64,000 nucleotides of DNA. Origin: Ligula intestinalis (Eukaryota; Platyhelminthes; Cestoda; Diphyllobothriidea; Diphyllobothriidae). Below the pieces are notes generated by a model that was not told the DNA's origin, did not search any database, and saw nothing but the letters and a program-made list of their open reading frames with translations. A program made the position numbers and the translations under genes. Location: the NCBI GenBank assembly GCA_036362985.1, contig JAYGXS010000005.1, positions 49,258,400 to 49,322,399 of the forward strand. Reading direction: 5' to 3'. Shown piece after piece: positions 50,386 to 62,665 of the stretch; position 1 is the first letter of the stretch; each line of letters begins with the position of its first letter.

Positions 50386-51539
50386 TAAGTAAATTTCGAT
50401 CGCCTTCTCCTTTCCTCCCGCGTCGCTGCCATCCAGTTTTTAGGTGTTGCGCCTTCCAGCAAAACCAAGTAAATTATTCGAAAGTTGGGATGTTGAGGAC
50501 CCGCTAACCCTTAAACCATAGAATAATCTTATCATTAGTGATGGTATGAAAACTCGTAGCACTGATCGATCATCTGAACGAGGAAAATTAAAACCAAGGT
50601 CCACATTCCTTAGCGCTTGACATATCCCAGTTACGATGTTACAACTTGTTTAAAACACCATTACCTCATTAACTAAGACCTCAGCAGACAGAAAGATAAC
50701 CAGCAATAGCTAAGGAGTGTTATTCGTTGACAAGACGGTATATAAGTGAACCAGTGAAATACAGAAGCAACAGTTACTGCAAGCGGTAAATCCCAGGTTA
50801 TATTGGGTGATGCTGAAAAGCAACTTCATTCGATTGCACCTGATAAGCCCATGTCTCTGCCGTTGATGAAAGCACAGTGAGTCGGGGTGCATAGGTCTGC
50901 CTGCACTTAAGCCTGTTTTCAATCAGCTTACCTGTCCAGCTAAGTCGGCCTTGTCTTTTTTGAATAATATAGGAGTTCACCACATGTGTGAGGTCAAAAC
51001 GTTAAAAAAAACTTCATACCTCCATGAATTCTGACCATTTATCCTTTTTTTATAAATACTTATTCCAGCCGCAATATTACTTGAAGCAAGTACCAAAGCA
51101 TATGCAGCGTTGTTTGAAATTGTCAAAGATACTTTGAGAAGGAAAGTGATGCCCTTCAAATTGATCCAGCAGATGAAGCATAATTCTCAAAAGTGGTTTA
51201 ATATATATTCATTGACCTGAGTAAATCACGCGGTACAAATCACCATAGGGCTTAATTTCTTATTTTCTGTTTTTTTTGTTACTTTCGAAGGGACAATCAG
51301 GTTTTATAAAAACACCAGGCAATTTTGCCAAAAAACACTTCCCGAAAGTGTACCTATCAAGAAATGTGTATGTGAGAACAAACTGACTAATTCCTACGCC
51401 GTATCAATCACGAAGCGTTTTTTGCGCTGTTCCAAAGGGAATGCAAAGTGCTAGCCATATATTTTTTCTTTAGGCTTCAAGTATACCTCCATTTTTATCA
51501 AGAGGCTACCGAAAACTAAATATTATAGAAATACATGTA
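50386..51539. other. Spacer between two TIR elements, no gene seen
   Basis: No recognisable coding region or RNA gene. Confidence 0.5.
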
Positions 51540-53096
51540 CAGTGGTCGCCGTTGACCACGTAATTTCCTTAGTTTTTATAAGTTTGATCAGTTCTCCAAT
51601 ACAAGTGTGAATGTATTTAGGAAATTATGGAAATAATAATGAACGGCATAAGTCCTATTTAGTACTTAAAATAACTATAGGACTTACATAGTGTTCGTAA
51701 AGGAATATAAAAATTTTTTCGATAATGCCGTGGTACTAGAGACGTTAAAAAGGGCTATAAATTAGAACAATAAATTTAGATATTCTGTAAAGTTGAAAAT
51801 TGAAGCAACCACTTGCTATATAATAAAAGAATTTTTCTGAAGTCAAAATATTCTGTAAATTCTGTTGTTACCAGTTACGTATTTATTGAATGTCATCGAA
51901 AAAAGTGTGTCATCAAATTGACTTTTTTACTATCATCACTGATCAATTCATAATTTGCACATTTGTTCGATGTTTACACCAAAACGTTTAAAATAAGGTA
52001 TATTTAAAGAGTATTTACCGAAAGAAAGTGTTTTTGGATATAAGTTCTCAGAATGATGACCATGTTGCTTCTTTGTAGAAATGCCTCGAAACGGCAAACC
52101 ACAGTGTCAAAAGTAAATCATGTCATCAGTATAACTCTGCAACTTCTATTCCTAAGATTAATGAAAAACATTTACATAAAAGGTTACCTCTTAGAAATTG
52201 CTTTGATTAGATATTCGGCTGACCAACTTCTGTGTATATTAAATTTATCCAACGTAATGTCAAAATGAAATTTGAAAATTTTGAGAATTTCTTTAAGGTT
52301 TCTGAAGGTAAGCGAATAAAGTTGACTGAAAATAAAAGAAATTCATTTTCTCCATATAATGGTTTTCCTTTCGTTTGAGTAGATTAATTCCACTTTCAGA
52401 TATATACTGGCTAATTAAGTTATGTATTGCCATTTTTTGAACAACTTATTATTCTTTTGTCTGTTCCGTTTCTAAATAAAGTAAAAAGGGATTGTTATGT
52501 TTGCAAAAAACTATCCTTCTTCACGACTTACCTTTAATAAGACATTATTTGTCTCAAATCTGCGAGAACATGTTAGACCTTTGGTTTTTATTGAAGGACA
52601 TTTGAGGTTCATTGCTGCATTAAAACAAACACTCTTCTGTTATTCAATTTTGTGCAATAAAAATTAACAGGATAGCTAAACATAATTTATTAAACACATA
52701 TGTTCAATTTTACTGCAAACAAATTTGGTTCGTTTAACTTGGCTTCAATTCAAACTGAACAATTTTGTATATACTTTTACTGTACTGGAAGGGATATCTT
52801 CCGTACCTATTTTATTTATTTTGGAGTTCCTTCTTAGCATTTTCAACTTTAACGTGTGGTTTGGTTCGCTCTTTCGTAATAGCATAGGAAATTCCTTCTG
52901 TATGAGACTACTCCCAATTTCCTCAAAACTATTGGTTATTTCTCTTAATAAACCTAACTAAAATGATGATTTAACTCAGTAAAAGGTTTTTGCAGAATTC
53001 AATAAACTGAATGAATCACAATAGTGTTTTCAAATCTATGCCAAAGAGGCCAGGCAAATTTCATGATTAGCAATGCATGGTCTTCGGTGGCTACTG
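51540..53096 (+). mobile_element. 1.56-kb TIR element, full-length reference copy
   Basis: Left terminus CAGTGGTCGCCGTTGACCAC, right terminus complementary to CAGTAGCCACCGAAGACCAT (15 of the first 21 positions agree). Both ends are flanked by TA (51538-51539, 53097-53098). The interior is AT-rich with no transposase frame. Partial copies lie at about 7944-9270, 25290-26000 (inverted) and 38790-39415. The ends resemble those of the pogo-like element at 48693, so the same transposase may have served both. Confidence 0.75.
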
Positions 53097-56000
53097 TAGT
53101 TTATATAGCATAATTCGTCAGCATTCTTGATAAATCTGCTTCTCAGAATGTCTCACAGTTTCAAAACTATAATACCCCACACATTAAATGTGAAGACAAT
53201 TTATTTTTCACCTCACGGCGGTTCAGTGTATGTTAACGTGCATTTTTATAAAAATTTAATCGAAGTTAAATAACCATCGAATAAGTACACACCAAGCACG
53301 TAGTTGTTTTTGCACGGGTGCGAGTATCAAGGTAGTAAAAACATTTCAAAATAAAATCCCAAAATTGAGCATTGCCATTGATTTAAACATAAAGACTGTC
53401 AAGTTACTGGCAAGGGCGTGACATTAGAAATTGTATTAGTTTTCTATGACATACTGCATTTTATTACCATTCCTAAAGCGTAGGTGCTTGCATATATAAT
53501 CCAATAAGAGATGGTATAAGATGAAAAATGTAACCCATATCACTAAACTGCATGTTTGACAAATTCTTTTAAATTTTTAAACAGCAAGTCTGACTACTTG
53601 TAACGACAACATTCCTGTTTCATGGAACCTTCGTTACGTGATTTAAATTAAAGATTTTCATTAAGCAAAAATGACTATGTCAATCTCGCACTTCTTTGTC
53701 GTGCTTCTTTCCCGCATAAATTGCTTTCGAAAAATCTTAACTAACACGACAGTTTAAGGGCTGTCAGAACAAAGCATCATTAATGCCCACTATCAGGATG
53801 AAGTTAGGATGTGAGGAGAGCAAATATAAAAAAGGACAAATACGTGACCCTAGTTCTGTTCATTCGACTGAAAAATACACAGCCTAGTGAAACAGTGCAA
53901 GAGAAAACAAATAAAAAACCAGGACAGACTTTCGGTCCAACAGCTCAGAAAAGACATTGCTCGGATAAAGGTCAGTTAGGACAAGGGGCCAAAAATTTGG
54001 AGTATTACTAACAAGGGCCAGCGCCATTCATAATTTTGAATTTTCCTAGGTAGATGCAATTGAGTTTTAACCGGTGGCTTCTGGTTCGTTTGCAGTCTTC
54101 AGACAACCGTCTTCAGCAGTCAGAGACCGATACAGTCCGAACTGTAAAGTTGGAATACATATTGGCCGCAACCTTTTCCATTCATTGCTACCTGGAAATT
54201 GAAGTAACCCACCTTTATGACTTTTAATTACAAAGGGATTGCTTCACTGTGAAAGCTCAAAGTGGAAACTTTTTCCGTTGATTAACCCCAATTTCAGCAG
54301 CATTCTGCAAGGATTGCTTAAAACGATAAAACATCCTCAGACAAGTAAAATGCGCAATTTCGGCGAGCCACAAAACATCCCAACTACGTGAAATCCTACT
54401 TTGAGTCTCAGAAAGTGGTTAAATAATCTGAGTTTATAGCAAAAAATAGCATTCAATAAATAAACACAACATTTTACTTACATTTCTTACTTACTTATAG
54501 TTTATTCAGTGTGACAAATTTAGACAGTTTTGCTTACTTATATTTTATTGTTTATTGGGTTTCCTGATATTCCTGAAAACAAATTGGTGGTAATGAAGTC
54601 ATATATTTCACCTTGCTTGAGGTCCAACGTAAAGTTATGGAATTAGATTAGTAAAGTTGGCGCTGCAAAACGCCATGCATACTTTCAATTTCCATGCGCA
54701 ACACAGTTACGTAAGTTTAATTTATTTGGTTTATTAAACCTATTTATATTTAATTTCAATTTGTACTTCATTGTTAGGTTTACATTTTGTATTTTAGTTT
54801 TAAATTATTTTCTTCATTTAAGTACGTTGGGCTTATTTTACTTTACGTTTTTATTTAGCTGGTTTTAGTTTTTGTTAGTGTTTTTTATTTTGTTTTTTGA
54901 TCTTTGCACAATGGCGCATTTTAGTTTTGGTGTGCTTTTCTATTGACAGCAGTAGATTACTTTAATAATTATTCCTGCTGTTTCTATTTTGATAAACCAC
55001 AGCTCTTTATTTATATGCTCCTTCTTTTTTATCGTCCCGACTTTATACATTTAAGTACACCCGGTGCACTATTACAGAAGGATGGGGCTTTCTCGTGCTG
55101 ATTTTGGACTCAAAGTAGGATTGTTCCCGAACTATATTTTAGAAGGTATCGCCCGCTTCGCCTATAAGAATATACTCCTATATGCAATTGCATGGTTGGT
55201 TTAAGCAAACGAAGTAGGAACACAATTTATCGTCTGTAATTTATACTTTCTCTACTACCTAATATCTTTCTGGTTGTATAAGGTTTTTACACCGTCAGCA
55301 CTTCGGAGCACTCATTTATGTTCCTTTATTGTGTGTTTAAATATGTGCGTGAATCAGGGATAATCGCGGAGTATTTTCCATCTATTTCGAGAAAACTATA
55401 ATTCCTTGTGTGAAGAGACATTTTTACTTACGGTTCTGAGTCAGGACACCCAAAATACCTGTTTTTTCTTTTACAAAACTGACAGCTCTTTATCCAACCC
55501 TGTAGGAGGTAGTCTCCAATTAAATGTTTTAACTTCCCACACAAGCAGTATGCCAACTTCTCGTTCGTCCTCGGGGTGAGAGGACGTTTTTTTGGACAAC
55601 TAAAAAGCAAAGAGTCATAAAATAATTTGAGGAAAGTATAAGTTTATTTCTTTTAAATTATTCCTTCAAGTTGACGTGGATTAGATCAAGAATAAAACTG
55701 CGTACAGACACAATCAAGTGTTCTACAAAGATACAGATGCATCATCATCGCTTTACTTTTCTGTGTGGGCCTTTCAGTTTTTTTCTTGGTGGCCATCCTT
55801 CATCTCTCAAATATCAGCCCATCAATTATTAAAAGAGTGTGAACTTCACCCAACCTACCAGGAAATCTATTGCAATCATTGCTAATGTAGTGCGCGTATC
55901 AAACTTATCCTAGACAGAGTATCTTCCTGCCGATAGGTTGCTGTTCCTTAGCCGAATATACTTTACGTTATCGACTGTCACCTTTTTCCTCCTCATGAGC

Positions 56001-56271
56001 CCTTCAAAAAAGCCTCTCCTTAGGCCAGAACTTCAGTTACTTGTCTTGATTATGTCTTTTTATAGAGTAAGGATAATGCATCCCCGTATAATCTAGAGCA
56101 ACGTCCTATTGACAGGTTTAGCAAACTTGCCAACGCAGTAAACGGTATTCTCGGGCGAAATCGAGCCATTTGTCTTTTGCTACCTACACATTCAGATACG
56201 CTCCTCGCATTTTTACTCGATCTGTCCTATCTCTTCATCTCTACACCCCTATCCTGACAGAGAATTACATA
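53097..56271. other. AT-rich spacer, no gene seen
   Basis: Very T-rich at 54700-54950. Short ORFs only; no domain, RNA gene or complete repeat recognised. Confidence 0.5.
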
Positions 56272-57057
56272 TATTAGATTCCTTATCTCATGAACTGTCG
56301 ACCGGAATTCAAAAATGCGTTTAAGATTCGAACAAATTACTTAGGTCGGGCTGTCAGATTGACTGTCACGTAGCTTTGTCTAAAAATAGTTATAGTCGCG
56401 TCATTATGTTGGTTTTTGAACGAACTACTCTATGGCCATCTGCAGGACCCGAATTCAGCCTTAGAGTGGCAACTTATGCATAATGCGTTTTTCTCATTGC
56501 TTTGCACTGCAATGACGACTTCTTCCAATTTTATACACGACCAAAGGGATAACTTTCGGTTTCTAAAAATGTATGAATCGCCAAATTTCCTTGAAACCCG
56601 CCGGTCATTGCAGTTGCATTCACGAAACCACATGTTTTATAAGTTCAATCTAGATCGAAGCAAAAATAACTCTAAGCTATGAGGCCACAAAGTTTTAGTT
56701 CAATTTTTCAAAAAGTTTGGATATTGACCTCCAAAATAAAGGTTTTTTTCTTTCTCTCTCTCTCTCATAGATGTGGATTATGTTGTATGCATAAGAGGCC
56801 AAAAGTACTTAAACGTGCTATGAATGCACTACTCACAGTCTTTAAAATCTCATATCTAGAATAACCAATGAAACAAAAGCATGTTTTTCCTCAAATGACC
56901 TAATTTAAAGATGGTGCAATTTAATACTAAATGAGTTCCAGAAAGTATAATTTTTGTGCATTATTTTTTCTATAAATTCTGCTTTCATTAAAAATAAATC
57001 AATTTGGAACAATGAATATTATGAAAGTAGACACTTTCCGAGGTAGGAACTCTACTG
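56272..57057. mobile_element. Long-inverted-repeat DNA element, copy 4 (degenerate)
   Basis: The left end TAGATTCCTTATCTCATGAA and the right end GAGGTAGGAACTCTACTG match the termini of copy 3. The interior is shorter (786 bp in total) and strongly diverged, with a CT dinucleotide run near 56753-56766. Confidence 0.6.
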
Positions 57058-58605
57058 TTCTATGATTGGTAAGGCCAGAGTCCACTCAATTACATACTTA
57101 TTCAATATTACGACAGCTCCTTTCCTAATTCAAGCTCCCAGTTTGCTTATTTTCCACAAAGGGAAAGTGCCTAGAGGGCATTTCGGCCGAACGCTAAAAA
57201 CCGGGTTCTCTTAGTGCCTTTGCACACCCTTGACTGAGGAGAACATTGTCAGAAATCTTCAGGATGCTACTTTTGTTGGAATGAGGTTGCGTGCGGAACT
57301 CGAAGTTAGCACAGATCGGCAAGCAGTTTACGTGGGTATAAAACGAGAATTGAGGCCTAAGTTAGGATTTAGGAGGCACCTTCGATCCCCATTTCAATTT
57401 CTGGTGTTTCACTACACGGAAGGGAGACTTGAGTAGATAGGCAGCGGTCAGACGAACATAAGATGAACTGCTCCGATTTGAGAGGTGGGACCACGTAGCG
57501 AACCACACTGTGTCTTGGATGATAGCCAAAGTATGCGCACCTAATCACGTAACGGGAGTCCACGTATTGCAATTTTATGCTTTTTGTATATTAACGGATC
57601 CCACATTTCCGATATTACAAGGACCCATCCGTAAAAATCTCCCAAGTGCCATAGTGGCGGGGCGGAAAGGTGATGGTGGCCCTTGCTAAACTATTTTCCA
57701 ACATATTATCCTTTTAGTTCGCGTAATGTATTAAAACAAATGTTCGTCAGAAAATGAGTCACTCTACCTACATCTCAGACCTCCAAATTTTCCTTATTTG
57801 AATGCATCATTTGTAAAATTCCCAAGTAACATCCTACGCCAAAATTCAGAGGCTGCGTATTGTTTTATTCTACCTAAAAAATAACTGGTCCCCCATATCT
57901 CAAGCTATAATTGAAAACAGAGCGTCGAAATAATGGGAGTTTGCCGCTCAAGTATTGAAGAATAGGAGTATGAAATTCAAGTGGTAAGGCTCTGTGGAAT
58001 ACTTGGACATTCAATATTTCCTTTGCGGATGTTTCATAAAATGACTTTTAATCTAAACCTTAAACGACTAAGGAATTTAATATATGTGTGAGGTGTATTT
58101 TGGAACCACGCAATCAACTCTGTGTTATGCTGGCAGCTTTGATGTCAATAGTTTGCGCACAAATTTCGAAATATGGGGTCCCAAGACATATCGTGCAGTT
58201 TAATTCTTACTTGTCAAAAGAAATATTTAGCTATCAGGGTGCTGACAATGTGATTATATTAGTTGACGGAACAGAATGAGGGTAAACCTAATGGAAGTTA
58301 AGACTCTTGAAAACTTAAATACAGTTAAACTTAATTTCGGAGAAATAAAATCTTTGGATAGGATTTTGATAGTTAAAATCTCTGAAGCGAGTCTTCATTC
58401 CTTTACTGTAACATGCCAGTTTCGACAAATGGTTATTCCGGCTAATTGCACCAATCAGAATTTGGAACTGCAACGTTAATTGAACAGCAGATGTCGTCAA
58501 GCCCCGTTCCTAGAATGATTATAAAATTTGTTCATTGTTCGTTGCTGCTTTTGGTAGTGAGTAAAGATGCAACATACGCGCTCTTAATCCAGTCATTTTT
58601 GATAA
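57058..58605. other. Spacer, no gene seen
   Basis: Several 60-70 codon frames occur without recognisable content or splice context. Confidence 0.45.
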
Positions 58606-58757
58606 ACGCATCCAGTGGTAAAGTGTTTAACTCAATGAACTAAGGTACCGGGTTCAAATCTCGGGAGTTCCAAACCTTGAGATTGGGTATGACTGGCTGA
58701 TGACGGCGAAAAAGCCATAAATGGCCATTCCAGTCTCCCTTTGCTCTATCGGACCCA
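58606..58757 (+). mobile_element. tRNA-derived SINE, copy 2
   Basis: B box GGTTCAAATC at 58651-58660 with an upstream tRNA-like segment. The body has GACTGG (58691-58696), CTGATGA, a GGC/GCC hairpin and CCAGTC (58730-58735), so the body folds as a closed stem-loop. Nearly the same body recurs 300 bp downstream. Confidence 0.7.
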
Positions 58758-58901
58758 TTTCATCGTACCATCATAGTCAGTATATGATGGTCTGGTAAGT
58801 TTACGCTGTGAACTGCCGGGCAAAGTAGAACTTAATTGTTTCTCTACTAGATTGGCGAAGCACATATATTCATCATAGTCCCGACCTCAACCATGAAAGC
58901 A

Positions 58902-59048
58902 AGGAACTCTTGGTGCCGTGGTAGACTATTGAATCTAATGACCAAAGGTCCCGGATTCAAATCTCGGGGCTTCCAACCCTTGAAATTGGGTATGACTGGC
59001 TGATGACGGCAAACAAGCCAGGACTGGCAATTCCAGTCTCCGTTTGCT
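58902..59048 (+). mobile_element. tRNA-derived SINE, copy 3
   Basis: A-box-like TGGTGCCGTGGTAG near 58911 and B-box-like GGATTCAAATC at 58953-58963. The body carries GACTGG (58994-58999) paired with CCAGTC (59033-59038) and GGC-AAACAA-GCC between. Same orientation as copy 2. Confidence 0.7.
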
Positions 59049-60028
59049 CGTTAGAGCTATTTCACCATATCTTCCTTTAATATGTTTAAAATACTGCCTG
59101 AACTACTTTGAAATATTCCGATCAATTTTTAAGTCCCCCTTGTGTAATCCTTGTCAAGACGCAGTCAAAGGTGCAAAAATAAACGCATTAAATTGGAATA
59201 ACCTGTAGTTAATGTACTATGCGAATATTATAGGTATCCAGAATTAGAAGTTGTGTCAGTCTGTGAGATTCTTTGGCCTCATTTCGAAGGAAAACCAGGA
59301 GCACATGTAAAACAAAACATTAATCTGCCCTCTTAAGCCTTCGTCAAAGGCCTTTCCAAAGTGTATGTTGAGGAATCATTCGAGGTGGAGAGACGAGATT
59401 TGGAGGTCTCATATTTTCCCTGATCAGTCTGTACAACTGGCTACAAAAACTTTTATTATCACGCATCATGAACCTAGTGAAGTCGCTTTATCAAGGAACA
59501 TATTCCGTCAGTCGGATTTAAACCACCATGTCCTCGAATTCGCATGGATTGTGCTAAATTCTTACTTCGTGTTTCATTTTACGTGCATAGCAGCGGTTAG
59601 ATTAATGGTTCAATTGTTAAGGCATACGGACTGTTTACTAGAATAGTCGCACAAAACAGATAAACCAGAGTGTTAAGCATTTGCTTGGCAAAAGGCAGGC
59701 CCTTCAGAGTTCAAGAGATAAGCCAGTTGGGGGTCTGATTTCCCATGGCAGCGCACGACTTCCAGTCGAGTTACATTCACATTTCTGTAGCTGGCACTCA
59801 GTTACTTGTTTACAATTGCTACATACTGCAAAATATGTTAGAAGAACGTTAACCTAGATGCTTGTGGGACATGCATGTCTTCTTGCTGTGTATTCAATTG
59901 AGAGTCCTCTTGGGCAATCGCAAATCGATTGTTCCTGCATGCAGAAAGCCAGTGCTGGCAAGGTTGCATAACAAAATAAAAACGCGTGGGGAGAAGAAGA
60001 CAAATCGATCACTAAGACAACACTTTAA
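59049..60028. other. Spacer, no gene seen
   Basis: A 93-codon frame at 59365-59646 has no recognisable content. No RNA gene visible. Confidence 0.45.
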
Positions 60029-60076
60029 TTCGCCTGACGTTTTGAGATCCATCGCGGATTCATCATCAGAGATATA
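60029..60076 (-). ncRNA. Degenerate hammerhead-ribozyme-like motif
   Basis: Read on the minus strand: CTGATGA (60069-60063), then a seven-pair stem II (TGAATCC with GGAT-c-TCA around GCGAT), then AAAACGTC (60043-60036). The hammerhead core would be GAAACGTC, so the catalytic G12 is A here and the motif should be inactive. The palindromic ACGT as a minimal stem III is typical of hammerheads carried by Penelope-like retroelements. Stem I pairs only partly. A TATAAATA box lies about 60 nt upstream on the same strand. No Penelope RT was recognised nearby. Confidence 0.4.
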
Positions 60077-61084
60077 AGCAGAGAGCAGTAGCAGACAGGG
60101 GTAGCGTTTGCACAGGAGTATGTAGTATTTATAGGATAGAGACATTACTGCAGACATACAACGACAATTAACGGTAATTGCCTTCTGGCGTGGTGATAGT
60201 TTCTTGAAATGCATGCGGGCTCTGACCTACTGCACTTTTATCACGCGTGGTGGACTCAGGCGCGATGATTGCTCGGCCATATGGACCTCCGGTTATAGCG
60301 TAGGATGAAGCGGTGGCCTGTCCGTTCCCCGAGTGGCAACTTGCTTTGGTCAAATTGAGTCTCAGCACCGAATATTGCTTGGGAAAATCGTTGGACTGTT
60401 TATGAATTGGGGGCCAGTGCACCATGACTCAATTAATTCTCAGCTCATCCTACACCAACAATGGAGGGCCAGGGTCTACAAGCGTCTGCTTATTTCGTTG
60501 ATCTGATGGCCACACTTACAATATATCTAACCCGGCGCAGGCGATCAAGTTTGGAGATCGTAGAGCGGTAATGAGTGGGCAGGGGAAGACGGATGTTTTA
60601 AGGTCAGCACTTGAATTTTCACTTACATAGTCAAGGGCCCCAGGTGCGGTATGTTGTCAGATGTCTGTTCCTCTCGTGCAAACTACTTCAGATTAGCAAT
60701 AGCGACAGGGCTTTCAAACAGTCTCTCTCAGCGTTATGGCGCCTGGCTTGCCGCAATCTTTACCCTAAATAAATTATCTAGAGTCGGCGCTGAAATCGGA
60801 AGGGAGAAAACCAACCAAAATCTGTTGAGGTTTGCGTGGGTGGGATTCATTTGAAGTCCTGTCAGTCTGAGTAATTTAGGATCCGTCGGCTCTGCAGTCG
60901 CCACCTTTTTTTCTGTTTCGATGCTATTTTCGTTGCGATTGTGGCGGAATAGTGAAAATAATATTATTCCCTTTATTCAGAACTTAAAATTAGGATAAAG
61001 CTGCCTTATGTGGTATTAAACGCAGGCCATGACAACGGGCATCATCCGCAATACCGGTGTTTTTACGCCAAACTCAATGAGAAA
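60077..61084. other. GC-richer spacer, probably repeat-derived
   Basis: 60180-60640 is GC-rich and lies upstream (on the minus strand) of the hammerhead-like motif, so it may belong to the same unidentified element. No protein recognised. Confidence 0.35.
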
Positions 61085-61195
61085 TGGTGGGTTGGGGTTA
61101 AGTTTAGGGGTTTGGTTTGAGCGTAGTGTTAAAGGAATTTAGAGTTCATTTAAGGGTTCAGATAACGCATACGTTTTGCCATAGGTTTAGCGTTC
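61085..61195 (+). repeat. Degenerate telomere-like G-rich repeat
   Basis: A run of imperfect GGGTT/GTTTAGGG-type units (GGGTTGGGGTTAAGTTTAGG and onwards), then two copies of GTTCAGATAA. It resembles a decayed TTAGGG array. It ends just before the 5' truncation point of the LINE at 61212. Confidence 0.4.
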
Positions 61196-61211
61196 AGATA
61201 AGGCTTAACAG

Positions 61212-62665
61212 GGAGTCCAAGATTCCTGACGGCTGGCGTTCGGTCAAAATCACTCCTATGCCGAAAAAAACCACTTCAACGGGTCCCAAATCCTTTTCCC
61301 TAATTGCCCGCTCTTCTACACTCCACCAACTTACAAAACGAGCAGCTTTGGACATCAATAAGCCTTTTTCATCAAATATTTCTGATCTCTTGCAGTTTGC
61401 GTATGAGGCTAGGCGTAGTACACTAGATGCTGTTGCTCTGGTAGTCTACTCTGCTCTGAGAGGCTTAGACAAGGGAAGTCGTTCATACGCATGTGCCTTT
61501 CTCGACTAATTCTCAGCCTACAACACAATCCCTCGCCATCTTCTTCTGAATAAAACATCTGCATGCGGCTCGCCTGGCTGGGCCGTCTCTTGACTTGGGG
61601 ACTATTTTACTTCCCGCACCCAATTCGTTCAGAGCGGGAAGCGAAAATCCATTGTCTTTCCCAACAATTGTGGAGTTCTGCAGGGGTCTATATTATCCCC
61701 TCACCTTTTTTCCCTCCATAGTGATGACCTACGATCTCCAAACGCATGTTTGTTTGTCAAGTATGCTGATGACATGGTTGTCGGCCATCCTCTCAAAAGC
61801 CAGACCCATTTTCAAACAGTGAAGGATAGATTGGACCATGTAATAGCATGGTCGTCAGAAAATGGCCTTTTACTTAATGAGCGGAAGTCAGTCCAGAGTA
61901 TCTTCAGGCTGCGACCCTCTTCCAGTCCTGAAACCATCAACTTTCTGCCCGACAAGGTATCCTCCTTCCGATACCTTGGTGGAACAATAGCTTCCAACCT
62001 CTCATTTACTCTTCATATTGAAGACCTGTTTATTAAAATCTGCAAACTTTTATATCATATCCGCCGCCTGCGTTCATATCGCACCCCGCAAGCCCTCATC
62101 TGGCGTTTTATAGACGCTTGTATCCTCCCTCTCATTCTTTAATGCTCTCCAGTAACCTTTTCAGCACTTCTCAAAAAAGGCTTTATTATTGTTAAACGTA
62201 TTCTCCGCATGATCTCTTCAGCTGCCGGCTATTCCTATGCTTTTTAGCTGACCTTATAATCCAGCGACATTTCAAATCGGTCAAGAATTTCGTGGACCGT
62301 ATTCTTAGTGATGACACTCACGCTCTCCACTCCGAACTAATGGCTGCGAAGTCTTCTCGTACGACGCGCCGAAACTTCCGACATATGACATGTCGTACAT
62401 CAGCCTACCAGAACTCGATACTCCCATTCTTAGCACGCTTCCTCACGTGTGATGAAACGGAAATTGAGAAGCTGAAGGCCGACCTGACTCCATAACTGAT
62501 GTGGTAACACTGTCGACTTCTTACTTTGAGTTTTCTGTGATCTTTGACCGTTTACTTTTGAGTTTTTGGACTGTTTAAATTACTTTATTTCTTGCTCTTC
62601 GTGAATAGAGCCATTTTTTGCTGAAAAGTTTGATAATATCATCAAAATAAAGTTATCATCATCAA
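61212..62665 (+). mobile_element. LINE, 5'-truncated copy
   Basis: Same family as 39718-42540 on the opposite strand. Homology starts abruptly at GGAGTCCAAGATTCC in the middle of the RT domain, as expected from incomplete target-primed reverse transcription. It ends with ATCAAAATAAAGTTATCATC and a short ATC-type tail. Target duplications were not identified. Confidence 0.88.
61215..62495 (+). pseudogene. LINE reverse-transcriptase fragment
   Basis: Begins SKIPDGWRSVKI, continues through LLQFAYEARRSTLDAV, VLQGSILSP-like (near 61670), and the intact catalytic box FVKYADDMV (61753-61779, YADD at 61762-61773). It ends RRNFRHMTCRTSAYQNSILP before the 3' UTR. A stop after CAFLD (about 61509) and frame changes near 61590, 61740 and 62240 break it. 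It lacks the endonuclease and the N-terminal RT. Compared with the minus-strand copy, the catalytic aspartates are both present, so this copy is useful for rebuilding the family phylogeny. Confidence 0.88.
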
